A stretch of DNA of 64,000 bases from Aquipseudomonas guryensis. GTDB taxonomy: Bacteria > Pseudomonadota > Gammaproteobacteria > Pseudomonadales > Pseudomonadaceae. The notes under the pieces were generated by a model that was given only the letters and a program-made list of their open reading frames with translations, was not told where the DNA came from and searched no databases. Positions 17,867 to 28,069 of this stretch are shown here, one piece after another. The position numbers were made by a program, and so were the translations under genes. The stretch lies in NCBI RefSeq assembly GCF_014164785.1, contig NZ_JACJFN010000003.1, forward strand, positions 248,001 to 312,000. Reading direction: 5' to 3'. Within the stretch, counting starts at the first letter, position 1. Each line of letters starts with the position of its first letter.

Positions 17867-18682
17867 ATGAGCGACGTTATCGCCCAGAACCCCTATGCCA
17901 TGCCGGGCAGTCAATTGCAGGAAGTCTCTGCGCCAGGGCAGGCTCCATCGATTGCCGAAGCACTCAACCGCGGCTACGACTTCTCCATCGGTGATCTGCT
18001 GAGTGAAGCCTGGCAGAAAACCAAAGGCACCAAAGGCATCATCTGGGGCGGTTTTCTGGTGTTCTACGCGGCGCTATTTGCTGCTTCCTTCGTCATGATC
18101 ATGGTCATGTCGCTGTTTGGCGCCATCGGTGCCGTGGGCATGGCCGGTCTCGCCGATGGATCTGGTGATGGCCTGTTGGCCGCCGGTATGTTTGGCTTCG
18201 TCCTGATGGGCCTGGCCTTCCTGCTGGTCATGCTGGCCGTGGTCTACCCCTTCGTCGCCGGCATCAACATGGTCGGCATCCGTCAAGCCGCCGGCCAGCC
18301 GGTACGTTTCGGCGAAGTATTCAGCCACTTTGGCCGTACCCTACCGCTGCTGCTTGCCGCGATTCTGATGGGCATCCTGGTCAATCTCGGCTTTATGCTG
18401 TTCATCCTGCCAGGCCTGTACTTGGCCGTTGCCTTCATCCTCACCATTCCGCTGATCGTCGAGCGCAAGCTGTCGGCATGGGACGCCATGATGACCTCGT
18501 GCAAGGCCATCAATCAGCACTGGTTCAAGGTGTTCTTTCTCTACATCGTGCTCGGTCTCATCCTGACCATCAGCATGATTCCGCTGATGATCGGCCTGAT
18601 CTGGACCTTCCCGCTGTTCATCGTTGCGCAGGGCGTGCTCTATCGCACCATCTTCGGTGTACTGCCAGCGCCAGCCAACTGA
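17867..18682 (+). CDS. Uncharacterised integral membrane protein (PA4317-like by position)
   Basis: This is a 271-residue protein with a 60-residue cytoplasmic start (MSDVIAQNPYAMPGSQ) and about five hydrophobic spans between residues 60 and 265, several rich in Gly, Met and Leu. It has the general look of the membrane proteins in which a glycerophosphotransferase-like or YciC/DUF975-like core carries the sequence PGLYLAVAFILTIPLIVERKLSAWDAM. No catalytic motif is visible. It precedes the RDD-to-DUF58 operon by 92 bases on the same strand. Function unknown. Confidence 0.8.
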   Translation: MSDVIAQNPYAMPGSQLQEVSAPGQAPSIAEALNRGYDFSIGDLLSEAWQKTKGTKGIIWGGFLVFYAALFAASFVMIMVMSLFGAIGAVGMAGLADGSGDGLLAAGMFGFVLMGLAFLLVMLAVVYPFVAGINMVGIRQAAGQPVRFGEVFSHFGRTLPLLLAAILMGILVNLGFMLFILPGLYLAVAFILTIPLIVERKLSAWDAMMTSCKAINQHWFKVFFLYIVLGLILTISMIPLMIGLIWTFPLFIVAQGVLYRTIFGVLPAPAN

Positions 18683-18774
18683 GTCATCCTGCTGCGTTCG
18701 GGCTGCCCAGGCAGCCCGATTGCCTTCCCTCCTGCTGCTGGCTAGCATCAGGCTTTCTTCGACGCAGTTGACCG

Positions 18775-19509
18775 ATGCAGCCTACCCCGCCCAGCGTTGC
18801 CCATGAGCCCTCCCGTATCCGCCAACGGCTACTGGATACTCGTCACCATGTGGAAACACCCGAAGGCATCGACCTGGTCCTGCGCCCGGCCGGCGCCTTG
18901 CCACGCGTCCTGGCGTTCGCCATCGACCTGTTGATCCGCGGTGCCATCCTGCTGCTGATGTTCATTATCCTGGGCTTTCTCGGTCAGTTCGGCGTGGGCC
19001 TGGGCAGCATCCTGTTTTTCCTGGTCAACTGGTGGTACATGGTGCTGTTCGAGGTCTTGCGCCAGGGCCGCTCACCGGGCAAGCAACTCATGGGCCTGCG
19101 CGTGGTGCACGACGATGGCACCCCGGTCGGCTGGGGCGCCTCGCTGACCCGCAACCTGCTGCGCTTCGTCGACATGCTGCCGTTTGGCTACTGTCTGGGC
19201 CTGATCAGTTGCCTGAGCCATCCGTCCTTCAAACGCCTCGGCGACCTGGCGGCCGGCACTCTGGTGGTCTACCGGGAGGAAAGCACCAGCCGCCCACTTA
19301 TCCCCGAGGGCGACAGCGAACGTGCGCCGTTCCGCCTGAGCCTTAACGAGCAGCGTGCCCTGCAAGGTTTCGCCGAGCGCCAGAGTGGTCTGTCGGCGGC
19401 GCGCCGCACCGAGCTGGCGGGCATTCTGGCCGAGCCCCTGGACGTGCCGGAGGAGCAGGCCGAGGCCCGCCTCAACAGCATCGCCCGCGGCCTGTTGGGG
19501 GCAACATGA
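18775..19509 (+). CDS. RDD-family membrane protein
   Basis: This is a 244-residue protein. The RDD domain spans residues about 35-165, with RPAGALPRVLAFAIDLLIRG (the R and D of the name), three membrane spans, and GRSPGKQLMGLRVV. The C-terminal 75 residues are hydrophilic and helical. RDD proteins include Na+/H+ exchange and channel-like members, but most have no defined role. It is the first gene of a six-gene operon with overlapping junctions (RDD, SpoIIM-like, DUF4129, DUF4350, MoxR, DUF58). Its stop overlaps the next start (ATGA). Confidence 0.9.
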   Translation: MQPTPPSVAHEPSRIRQRLLDTRHHVETPEGIDLVLRPAGALPRVLAFAIDLLIRGAILLLMFIILGFLGQFGVGLGSILFFLVNWWYMVLFEVLRQGRSPGKQLMGLRVVHDDGTPVGWGASLTRNLLRFVDMLPFGYCLGLISCLSHPSFKRLGDLAAGTLVVYREESTSRPLIPEGDSERAPFRLSLNEQRALQGFAERQSGLSAARRTELAGILAEPLDVPEEQAEARLNSIARGLLGAT

Positions 19510-20486
19510 AACAGCACCTGTTCGAACAACGGCACAGCGCCGACTGGCAGCGTTTCTCTGCCCTGCTGGAGCAACTGGAGCGCGGCAAGGCCGAAGCCAA
19601 GGCCTGCGAAAACTTCGCCGCCGATTACCGCCACCTCTGCCAGCACCTGGCCTTGGCCGAAGAGCGTGGCTACAGCAGTCACCTGATCGACCAGCTGCAG
19701 CACCTGGCGATGCGCGGCCACCAGCAGTTCTACCGCCACCGCAGCCACCTCGGTGCACAACTGATCGGCTTCATCCTCGCCGGCTTCCCCCAGCTGGTTC
19801 GCCGCGAATGGCGCAGCGTGCTGGCCGCTTGCCTGTTGTTCTTCGGCAGCCTGATCGGCATGGGCCTGCTCACCTGGCAGTTCCCCGAGCTGATCTACGG
19901 CCTGCTCGACCCGGCCCAGGTCAGCGACATGGAGCGCATGTACGATCCGGACGCCCGGCGCATCGGCCGCTTCAGCGAGCGCGACGCCGCCGATGACTGG
20001 ATGATGTTCGGCTTCTACATCATGAACAACATCGGCATCGCCTTTCAGACCTTTGCCAGCGGCCTGCTGTTCGGCCTGGGCAGCCTGTTCTTCCTGCTGT
20101 TCAACGGTCTGATGATCGGCGCCGTCGCCGGCCATCTGACGCGGATAGGCTACAGCGAAACCTTCTGGTCATTCGTCATCGGGCACGGCGCCTTCGAATT
20201 GACCGCCATTGCCTTTGCCGGTGCCGCCGGCCTCAAACTCGGCTGGGCACTGCTCGCCCCAGGGCGCCTGCGCCGTAGCGAAGCCCTGCGCCAAGCATCC
20301 AAACACAGCATCCAGCTGGTGGCGGGGGTGATCTTTTTCCTGATCATCGCCGCCTTTATCGAAGCCTTCTGGTCGTCGATGACATACACCACGCCGACCA
20401 TCAAATACATCGTTGGCGCTGCCCTGTGGCTGCTGGTCATCGCCTATTTCGTTTTTGCCGGACGCCATCGCCATGCGCCTGACTGA
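19506..20486 (+). CDS. SpoIIM-like membrane protein
   Basis: This is a 326-residue member of the stage II sporulation protein M family (PF01944 type), present here in a non-sporulating organism. The N-terminal 100 residues are helical and soluble (LLEQLERGKAEAKACENFAADYRHL). Membrane spans follow, with LLFFGSLIGMG, MMFGFYIMNNIGIAFQTFASG and HGAFELTAIAFAGAAGL, the conserved segments of the family. In MoxR-linked operons this protein travels with RDD and DUF58 proteins; its function is unknown. It overlaps both neighbours. Confidence 0.9.
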   Translation: MKQHLFEQRHSADWQRFSALLEQLERGKAEAKACENFAADYRHLCQHLALAEERGYSSHLIDQLQHLAMRGHQQFYRHRSHLGAQLIGFILAGFPQLVRREWRSVLAACLLFFGSLIGMGLLTWQFPELIYGLLDPAQVSDMERMYDPDARRIGRFSERDAADDWMMFGFYIMNNIGIAFQTFASGLLFGLGSLFFLLFNGLMIGAVAGHLTRIGYSETFWSFVIGHGAFELTAIAFAGAAGLKLGWALLAPGRLRRSEALRQASKHSIQLVAGVIFFLIIAAFIEAFWSSMTYTTPTIKYIVGAALWLLVIAYFVFAGRHRHAPD

Positions 20487-22062
20487 CGCCAGCGTCGCCA
20501 TCCGCCCACGCAATACCTGGGAAGCGCTCGATCTCGGCGTGCTCCTGGCGCAACGCCATGCCGGCCTGCTGATGGCCAGCTGGGCCCTGGTCACCCTGCC
20601 GATATTCGCCGTGCTCAGCCTGCTGTTGTGGCAGTACCCAGGCCTGGCCGTATTCATCTTCTGGTGGCTGAAACCGGCCTGGGAACGCCTGCCGCTGTAT
20701 ATCCTCGCCCACGCCCTGTTCGGTGACACTCCCAGCCTCAAGCAGGCACTCAAGGCCCTGCCCGGCCTGCTCCGCCCGCAACTGCTGGCCAGCCTGACCT
20801 GGCGGCGCTTCAGCCCGACACGCAGTTTCGACCTGCCAGTACTGCAACTCGAAGGTCTGTCAGGCGCCGAACGCAGCAAGCGCCTGGTCGTGCTCGGCCA
20901 GGGCAACAGCGGCAGCGCCACCTGGCTGACCGTGCTTGGCATGCTTCTGGAAGGCGTGCTCTGGCTGGGTCTGGCCGGCCTGCTCTACCTGATGCTGCCC
21001 CAGCAGGTAGAGATCGACTGGAACTGGCAAAGCATGCTGCAGAACAGCAGCCCCGAGTGGCTATGGCTGGAGCATCTGTCCAACCTGCTCTACGCCCTGG
21101 TACTGGTGTTCTGGGAGCCGATCTACGTGGCCTGCGGCTTCACCCTCTATCTCAACCGCCGCACCGCCCTGGAAGCCTGGGACATCGAACTGGTGTTCCG
21201 CCGCCTGCGCCAGCGCCTGACCGGCAGCGCCTATGCGCTGGCGCTGCTCTGTAGCTTGCTGATCTTCACCCCGGGCCAGGAGGCCTGGGCCGAAAGCCGC
21301 AGCGGCAGCTGCCCGATTCCCGTCGAAGACCCCATCGGCCCCGATGCAGAGCGCCTGCTCAAGCAACCGCTGACCAGCCAGGCCGCCCAGGACAGCATCG
21401 ACAAGCTGCTCGAAAGCCCACCATTCGAGAACCGCGAAACAGTCACCCGCTGGCGGATCGGCGACGAACCCAAGAAAGAAGCCGAGGACCTGACCAAGGA
21501 AGACCTCGAGGGCCTGGCCAAAATCTTCAAAGGCCTCGGCACTCTGTTCGACTATTTCAAGAGCGTGACCATAGTCGCGACCATCTTCGAGGTACTGCTG
21601 TGGACGCTGCTGATCAGCCTGATCGTCCTTCTACTATGGCGCTACCGTGAATGGCTGAGCACCTTTGCCAGCCGCCTCGGCCTGCCACAGCGGCGCGTTC
21701 GCGAGATGCCGAGCCAGCTGTTCGGCCTGGAACTGGCTCCGGAAAGCCTGCCGGACGATGTCGCCAGCGTCGTCGAACGACTCTGGGCCGAACAACCACG
21801 CGAAGCCCTCGGCCTTCTCTACCGTGCCTTGCTCAGCCGCCTGCTGCATGACTACCGCCTGCCGCTGAAAGGCTCGCACACCGAAGGCGAAGTCCTGCAA
21901 CTGGTGCAACGCCTCGAACAAGGCGAGCTGCACCGTTTCAGCGCCGTACTGACCGGCCACTGGCAGAACCTCGCCTATGGTCATCGCCTGCCTCCGCAAG
22001 CGCTCAAGCAGAGCCTGTGTGACGCCTGGCGCCGGCTGTTCCCAGCAGGAGCCACGGCATGA
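20473..22062 (+). CDS. DUF4129-containing membrane protein of the MoxR operon
   Basis: The ATG at 20473 lies inside the end of the SpoIIM-like gene and gives 529 residues. There are hydrophobic spans at residues about 35-65, 150-180, 210-235 and 375-395. After the last span a soluble C-terminal part (LWAEQPREALGLLYRALLSRLLHDYRLPL, then GSHTEGEVLQLV) matches the DUF4129 domain. This class of protein often occurs beside DUF58/MoxR and transglutaminase-like proteins. No enzymatic motif is visible. It is coupled by ATGA overlap to the DUF4350 gene. Confidence 0.85.
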   Translation: MRLTDASVAIRPRNTWEALDLGVLLAQRHAGLLMASWALVTLPIFAVLSLLLWQYPGLAVFIFWWLKPAWERLPLYILAHALFGDTPSLKQALKALPGLLRPQLLASLTWRRFSPTRSFDLPVLQLEGLSGAERSKRLVVLGQGNSGSATWLTVLGMLLEGVLWLGLAGLLYLMLPQQVEIDWNWQSMLQNSSPEWLWLEHLSNLLYALVLVFWEPIYVACGFTLYLNRRTALEAWDIELVFRRLRQRLTGSAYALALLCSLLIFTPGQEAWAESRSGSCPIPVEDPIGPDAERLLKQPLTSQAAQDSIDKLLESPPFENRETVTRWRIGDEPKKEAEDLTKEDLEGLAKIFKGLGTLFDYFKSVTIVATIFEVLLWTLLISLIVLLLWRYREWLSTFASRLGLPQRRVREMPSQLFGLELAPESLPDDVASVVERLWAEQPREALGLLYRALLSRLLHDYRLPLKGSHTEGEVLQLVQRLEQGELHRFSAVLTGHWQNLAYGHRLPPQALKQSLCDAWRRLFPAGATA

Positions 22063-23338
22063 ACCGCACCACACGCTTTGCCATGGGCAGCCTGGTGGCA
22101 CTGGTGATCGGCCTGCTGGCTATTTACGTTCTCAGTCAGCTGCAACCCTACGAAGAGACGGTCGAACACGGCCCTGCCCCGGAAGTCGAAGCCGATCCGT
22201 TCCTCGCCGCCGAAATGTTTCTGCGCCAACGCAAACTGACCGTCAGCCGCGCCGACGGCATTTCCGTCCTGCGTCAGCTGCCGGCTGCCGGGCAGACCCT
22301 GATGCTGCTCAGCGGCCGTGAAGACATGACCCCGCGCCAGGCTCGTCAGGTGCTGGAGTGGACGGCCAAGGGCGGCCATCTGGTGATCGTCGCGGAAAGC
22401 ATCTGGGACGAAGAAGAAGGCAAGAGCGACGACCTGCTGCTCGACAGCCTGGGTATCCAGCAGCATCTCACCGAAGACCTCGACGCCGAAGAAGAAGGCG
22501 ACAGCGAAACCAGCGAAGACCAAACCAGTGACGAGCACGTCGAGGAAGACCAACTCGACGACGAGGACAGCGCCACGGAAGAAGACCTCGCCGATGCCGT
22601 CGCCGCCCAGATCGAAGCCGAGGATGAAGACCGCTATCCGGAGCTGACCAAGCTCTACCTGGAAAACGAGGACGCGCCGGCCTACGTCGACTTCGATACC
22701 GAATACCACCTGTACGACGCCAACAACCGTGCCCATGCCTGGGCCAACAGCGGCGAAGCCACGCACATGCTGCAGCTGTACCACGGCGATGGCCTGGTGA
22801 CCGTGCTCACCGATGCCTGGATCTGGCAGAACGAGAATATCGACCAATACGACAATGCCTGGCTGCTCTGGTACCTGAGCCAGGACAGCAGCGTCACCCT
22901 GATCTACAACGCCGTTCGCGACAACCTGCTCAGCCAGTTGCTCGAGCACTACCCCGCCGCTCTGACCGCCCTGGCCCTAATGATCGCCCTGCTGCTATGG
23001 CATGTCGGCCTGCGCCACGGCCCCTTGCTGGGGCAGCCCAGCCATGCCCGCCGGCAACTGGAAGAACATCTGCGTGCGGGTGCCGACTTCCTCCTCCGGC
23101 GCAGCGGCCAGACGCATCTGCTGCACAGCCTGCAACGCGATATCCAGCGCCGCGCCCGCCACCGTCACCCGGGCTTCGAACGCCTGCCCGTGGCCGATCA
23201 ATGGCAAGTGCTCGGGCGCCTTACCCGTATCCCCACCAGCGCCATCAGCCAAGCCATGCGCCCCGCGCCTGCGCAGAAACTGTCTGCTGCCGACTTCACC
23301 CGTCAGGTCGCCAACCTGCAAACCCTCAGGAATGCCCT

Positions 23339-23342
<4 letters not shown>
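22059..23342 (+). CDS. DUF4350-domain membrane protein
   Basis: This is a 427-residue protein with an N-terminal membrane anchor (residues about 8-28), a DUF4350-type extracytoplasmic domain (ADGISVLRQLPAAGQTLMLLSGR, GGHLVIVAESIWDEEEG), a very acidic linker at residues about 140-200 rich in Glu and Asp, and a second span near residue 310 (LTALALMIALLLWHVGL) followed by a cytoplasmic tail. The Glu/Asp-rich insert may bind divalent cations or simply be flexible. It is part of the MoxR operon with overlapping start and stop codons. Confidence 0.85.
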
Positions 23343-24403
<1,061 letters not shown>

Positions 24404-24440
24404 TGCAACGCCAACCGCTCGCTCGAGGCGCATACCCGGC

Positions 24441-25772
24441 ATGAAACCTTCGCGCCTCCTGCTCAGCCTGCTCGGTGCGCTGCTGACCCTGGCCATCGTC
24501 CTGGGCACGCTGCCGCTGCTCAAGGTCAAGCTGCCGGAAACCCTGCAGCCCCTCTGGTGGGGCCTGCTGCTGGCCCTCTTGCTGCTCGCCACCGTCGATG
24601 CCCTTTGGCTGCGCCGCCTACCGTCGCCGCGCCTGGAGCGTCAGCTGCCGGGTAACCTGCCACTGGGGCGCTGGAGCGAGGTGCAGCTAACCCTGCACCA
24701 CGATTACAGCCAACCACTGAGCATCGAGCTGTTCGACCACGTGCCCGAGCGCATGGACTTCGAATACCTGCCGCAGCGCGTCGAGCTGCGCCCCGGCGAG
24801 CAGACTCAGTGCGGCTACCGCGTGCGCCCGTTGCTGCGCGGCCACTTCCGCTTTACCCGCTGCGAACTCAACCTGCCCAGCCCGCTGCGCCTATGGCAAG
24901 GCCGGCGCTACCTGGAGCTGCCGGGGGAAACCCGCGTCTACCCGGATTTCGCCCGCCTCTATGGTGCCCAGCTGATGGCCGTGGACGATTGGCTCAGCCA
25001 GCTCGGTGTGCGCCAGCGCCCACGCCGCGGCCTGGGCCTGGAGTTCCACCAGCTGCGCGAGTTCCGCGACGGCGACACGCTGCGGCAGATCGACTGGAAA
25101 GCCACCGCACGCAAACGCACACCGATCGCCCGTGAATACCAGGACGAACGCGACCAGCAGATCGTTTTCCTGCTCGATTGCGGGCGACGTATGCGCAGCC
25201 AAGACGGCGACCTGTCGCACTTCGACCATGCCCTCAATGCCAGCCTGCTGCTCAGCTACGTGGCCCTGCGCCAGGGCGATGCGGTGGGCCTGGCGACCTT
25301 CGCCGGCGATCAGGACCAGTATCTGCCGCCGGTCAAGGGCCAGGCGCAGATCAGCACCCTGCTCAACGCCGTGTACGCCCTGGACAGTACCCGCCGACCC
25401 GCCGATTACGCCACGGCGATCAATAACCTGCTGGTACGTCAGCGCCGCCGCGCCCTGGTGGTGCTGGTGACCAACCTGCGTGACGAAGACGACGAAGAGT
25501 TACTCGGGGCGGTGAAGCGCCTCAGCCGCCAGCACCGTGTGCTGATTGCCAGCCTGCGTGAGGAAGTCCTCGACCAGCTGCGCCATACCCCGGTGCAAAG
25601 CTACGAACAGGCGCTCGGCTACTGCGGCACGGTGAACTACCTGAATGCCCGCGCCGGCCTGCACGAGCGCCTGCTGGCCCATGGCATCCCGGTACTCGAC
25701 GCCCGCCCGGGCGAGCTGGGGCCGGAACTGGTCGGGCGCTATCTGGCGTGGAAAAAGGCTGGGGTGCTCTGA
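24441..25772 (+). CDS. DUF58-domain protein, MoxR partner
   Basis: This is a 443-residue protein with two membrane spans at residues about 5-25 and 35-55, a soluble middle, and the DUF58 signature GLEFHQLREFRDGDTLRQIDWKATARK. A von Willebrand A-like fold follows (VFLLDCGRRMRSQDGD, which is DxGRRM instead of the full DxSxS MIDAS). It probably receives the action of the MoxR ATPase. It is the last gene of the operon, starting 37 bases after moxR. Confidence 0.9.
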   Translation: MKPSRLLLSLLGALLTLAIVLGTLPLLKVKLPETLQPLWWGLLLALLLLATVDALWLRRLPSPRLERQLPGNLPLGRWSEVQLTLHHDYSQPLSIELFDHVPERMDFEYLPQRVELRPGEQTQCGYRVRPLLRGHFRFTRCELNLPSPLRLWQGRRYLELPGETRVYPDFARLYGAQLMAVDDWLSQLGVRQRPRRGLGLEFHQLREFRDGDTLRQIDWKATARKRTPIAREYQDERDQQIVFLLDCGRRMRSQDGDLSHFDHALNASLLLSYVALRQGDAVGLATFAGDQDQYLPPVKGQAQISTLLNAVYALDSTRRPADYATAINNLLVRQRRRALVVLVTNLRDEDDEELLGAVKRLSRQHRVLIASLREEVLDQLRHTPVQSYEQALGYCGTVNYLNARAGLHERLLAHGIPVLDARPGELGPELVGRYLAWKKAGVL

Positions 25773-25834
25773 TTGCGACCGAACAAGAGCCGGCCCGGTA
25801 TATTCGGCGCCGTAGTCGCAGCGCACATCACTAC

Positions 25835-25911
25835 GTAGGAGCCAGCTTGCTGGCGATCTTGGCAGGTCAAAAGCATCGCCAGCAAGGACTGGGCGTCCCC
25901 CTGGCTCCTAC
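25835..25911. repeat. Degenerate REP pair (BIME-like)
   Basis: GTAGGAGCCAGCTTGCTGG at 25835 and the opposed ATCGCCAGCAAG...CTGGCTCCTAC ending at 25911 are the arms of the REP family common in pseudomonads. The right arm is interrupted by 14 extra bases. It sits in the gap between the DUF58 operon and dgkA, where two blocks that are apart in PAO1 meet. Confidence 0.8.
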
Positions 25912-25965
25912 AGAGTTTGCTGCGCGACAGTGCTCAGTCAAAGACGGCGGGTAATCCCCCTACAT

Positions 25966-26331
25966 TCAGCCGATCAGGATGATCGCCCAGACCAGAGCAA
26001 TCAGGCTGAGGGAAACGAACTGCGCGGCGCTGCCCATGTCCTTGGCATTCTTCGACAAGGGGTGGCGATCCAGGGAGATGCGATCGATCGCCGCCTCCAC
26101 CGCCGAGTTGAACAGCTCGACGATCAGCGACAGCAAGCCCACCGCCACCATCAGCGCGCGCTCAACCGGGCTTACATCCAGCCAGAAGGCCAATGGCACC
26201 AGCACCACGTTGAGCAGCACCAATTGGCGGAAGGCAGCTTCACCGGCGAAGGCGGCGCGCAGGCCGTCCAGCGAATAGCCGGCGGCATTGAGGATACGTT
26301 TCAGACCGGTCTGGCCCTTGAATGGCGACAT
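25966..26331 (-). CDS. dgkA: Diacylglycerol kinase (prokaryotic DgkA type)
   Basis: This is a 121-residue integral membrane enzyme with three predicted spans. It phosphorylates diacylglycerol, mainly that released by membrane-derived oligosaccharide or lipid A modification, to phosphatidate. The family signature is present: EAAFRQLVLL, VELFNSAVEAAIDRISLDRH and LSKNAKDMGSAAQ, including the catalytic Glu of the VELFNSAVE stretch. Length is normal. It is downstream of the response regulator gene on the same strand. Confidence 0.95.
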   Translation of the reverse strand: MSPFKGQTGLKRILNAAGYSLDGLRAAFAGEAAFRQLVLLNVVLVPLAFWLDVSPVERALMVAVGLLSLIVELFNSAVEAAIDRISLDRHPLSKNAKDMGSAAQFVSLSLIALVWAIILIG

Positions 26332-26405
26332 TGCATGACTACCTGAGAAAGACTACGTCCGAGCCTAGGGCCGGGGCCGTCAAAAATACGTGAAGGGCAG
26401 CAGGG

Positions 26406-27056
26406 TCACTGCCCCGGAATCGATTCCATCTGCTGCAGCAAAAGCGCCGCCTGGGTTCGCGTACGCACCCCGAGCTTGCGGAAGATGGCGGTGACGTGGG
26501 CCTTGATGGTTGCCTCGGAAACACTCAGCTCATAGGCGATCTGCTTGTTCAGCAAGCCCTCGCAGACCATGGTCAGCACCCGGAACTGCTGCGGCGTGAG
26601 GCTGGCCAGGCCAGCGCTGGCCGCCTTGGCCTCGGCCGACACGCTGGCCGCTTCGGCCGTCAACGCCGGCCACCAGACATCGCCATCGAGCACCTGGCGC
26701 ACCGCCTGCTGGATGGTTTCCAGAGAACTGGACTTGGGAATGAAGCCGCTGGCGCCGAACTCGCGCGAACGTACGACTACGGCCGGTTCTTCCTGCGCCG
26801 AGACCATCACCACCGGCACCTGCGGGTACTGCCCGCGCAGCAGCACCAGGCCGGAAAAGCCGTAGGCACCGGGCATGTTGAGGTCGAGCAGAACCAGGTC
26901 CCAGTCACTCTTCTCACCCAGGCGGGTTTCCAGTTCGGCGATGCTGGCTGCTTCCACCAGCCGCACATCCGGCCCCAGGCCCAGGCTCAGCGCCTGTTGC
27001 AGGGCACTGCGGAACAGGGGGTGATCGTCAGCGATAAGGATTTCGTAACCGGCCAT
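26406..27056 (-). CDS. erdR: LuxR-type response regulator, ErdR-like
   Basis: This is a 216-residue protein: a receiver domain (IADDHPLFRSALQQAL, phosphorylation site in DLVLLDLNMPG, Lys in IPKSSSLETI), a linker rich in Ala, and a LuxR/FixJ helix-turn-helix (LTPQQFRVLTMVCEGLLNKQIAYELSVSEATIKAHVTAIFRKLG). It matches Pseudomonas ErdR, which in P. aeruginosa controls ethanol and acetate metabolism genes. The symbol rests on remembered similarity and on the dgkA neighbour. The start at 27056 precedes the conserved GYEILIADDH. Confidence 0.85.
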   Translation of the reverse strand: MAGYEILIADDHPLFRSALQQALSLGLGPDVRLVEAASIAELETRLGEKSDWDLVLLDLNMPGAYGFSGLVLLRGQYPQVPVVMVSAQEEPAVVVRSREFGASGFIPKSSSLETIQQAVRQVLDGDVWWPALTAEAASVSAEAKAASAGLASLTPQQFRVLTMVCEGLLNKQIAYELSVSEATIKAHVTAIFRKLGVRTRTQAALLLQQMESIPGQ

Positions 27057-27178
27057 GGGATTCCCTGTTGTTGTTGTGGGCCTGGCAGCAAGCGGCGCCA
27101 AGCATGCCCAGCCCTGACGGGGTGGTCAAGTCGCGCGCTTTGCGGCAAAGTCGCGGCTTTTTACTGTAGAGACAGACC

Positions 27179-28069
27179 ATGCGAAGCCAAGCCCTGCGCG
27201 CCGACCTGCTGATGTTACTGACCGCCATGATCTGGGGCTCGGCCTTCGTGGCGCAGCGCCTGGGCATGGATGCCATCGGCCCCTTCCTCTATACCGGCCT
27301 GCGCTTCGCCCTGGCAACCGTGGTGCTGTTGCCACTGGTCGTGCTGCTAAGCCGCCGCGGCGGCGAAAAAAGGCCCGAACCGATCAACCGCAGCCTGCTG
27401 CTCGCCGGTCTGATCATGGGTCTAGCGCTGTCGCTGGGCATCAACCTGCAGCAGGTCGGCCTGCTGTTCACCAGCGTCACCAACTCCGGCTTCATCACCG
27501 GCCTGTATGTCATCGTGGTGCCGCTGCTGGGCCTGTTCATCGGCCACAAGACCGGCATGGGCACCTGGCTCGGCGCTGGCCTGGCGGTAGCGGGGATGTT
27601 CCTGTTGAGCGTAGGCGAAGGTTTCCAGGTCGCCTCCGGTGACTGGTTGCAGCTGGCCGGCGCTTTCGTCTGGGGTGTGCATGTGTTGCTGGTGAGCTTC
27701 TTCGCCAGCCGCCACGATCCGCTGCGCCTGGCTTTGCTGCAATTCGCCACCTGTGCGGTGATCAGCCTGGTACTGGCCCTGGTCCTCGAAGAGATCAAGC
27801 TCGATGCAATCCTCGCCGCCGGCCCAGCGATTCTCTACGGCGGCCTGTTCGGCGTGGCTGTCGGCTTCACCCTGCAGGTGGTGGCGCAGAAGCATGCAAT
27901 CGCCTCGCACGCGGCGATCATCCTGTCACTGGAAGCGGTATTCGCCGCCATCGCCGGTGCGCTGTTCCTCAGCGAAGCCCTGGCGCTGAAAGGCTATTTT
28001 GGCTGCGCCCTGATGTTCGCTGGCATGCTGCTGGCCCAGCTATGGCCGAAGAAGGCCCTGGCTAGCTAG
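27179..28069 (+). CDS. EamA/DMT-family transporter
   Basis: This is a 296-residue protein with ten predicted membrane spans in two EamA repeats. The first has the typical MIWGSAFVAQRLGMDAIGPFLYTGLRF segment and the second AIILSLEAVFAAIAGALFLSEAL. Proteins of this drug/metabolite transporter family export amino acids or other small metabolites; the substrate cannot be told. It is divergent from erdR, and its stop overlaps the end of the DTW gene by four bases in convergent orientation. Confidence 0.9.
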   Translation: MRSQALRADLLMLLTAMIWGSAFVAQRLGMDAIGPFLYTGLRFALATVVLLPLVVLLSRRGGEKRPEPINRSLLLAGLIMGLALSLGINLQQVGLLFTSVTNSGFITGLYVIVVPLLGLFIGHKTGMGTWLGAGLAVAGMFLLSVGEGFQVASGDWLQLAGAFVWGVHVLLVSFFASRHDPLRLALLQFATCAVISLVLALVLEEIKLDAILAAGPAILYGGLFGVAVGFTLQVVAQKHAIASHAAIILSLEAVFAAIAGALFLSEALALKGYFGCALMFAGMLLAQLWPKKALAS

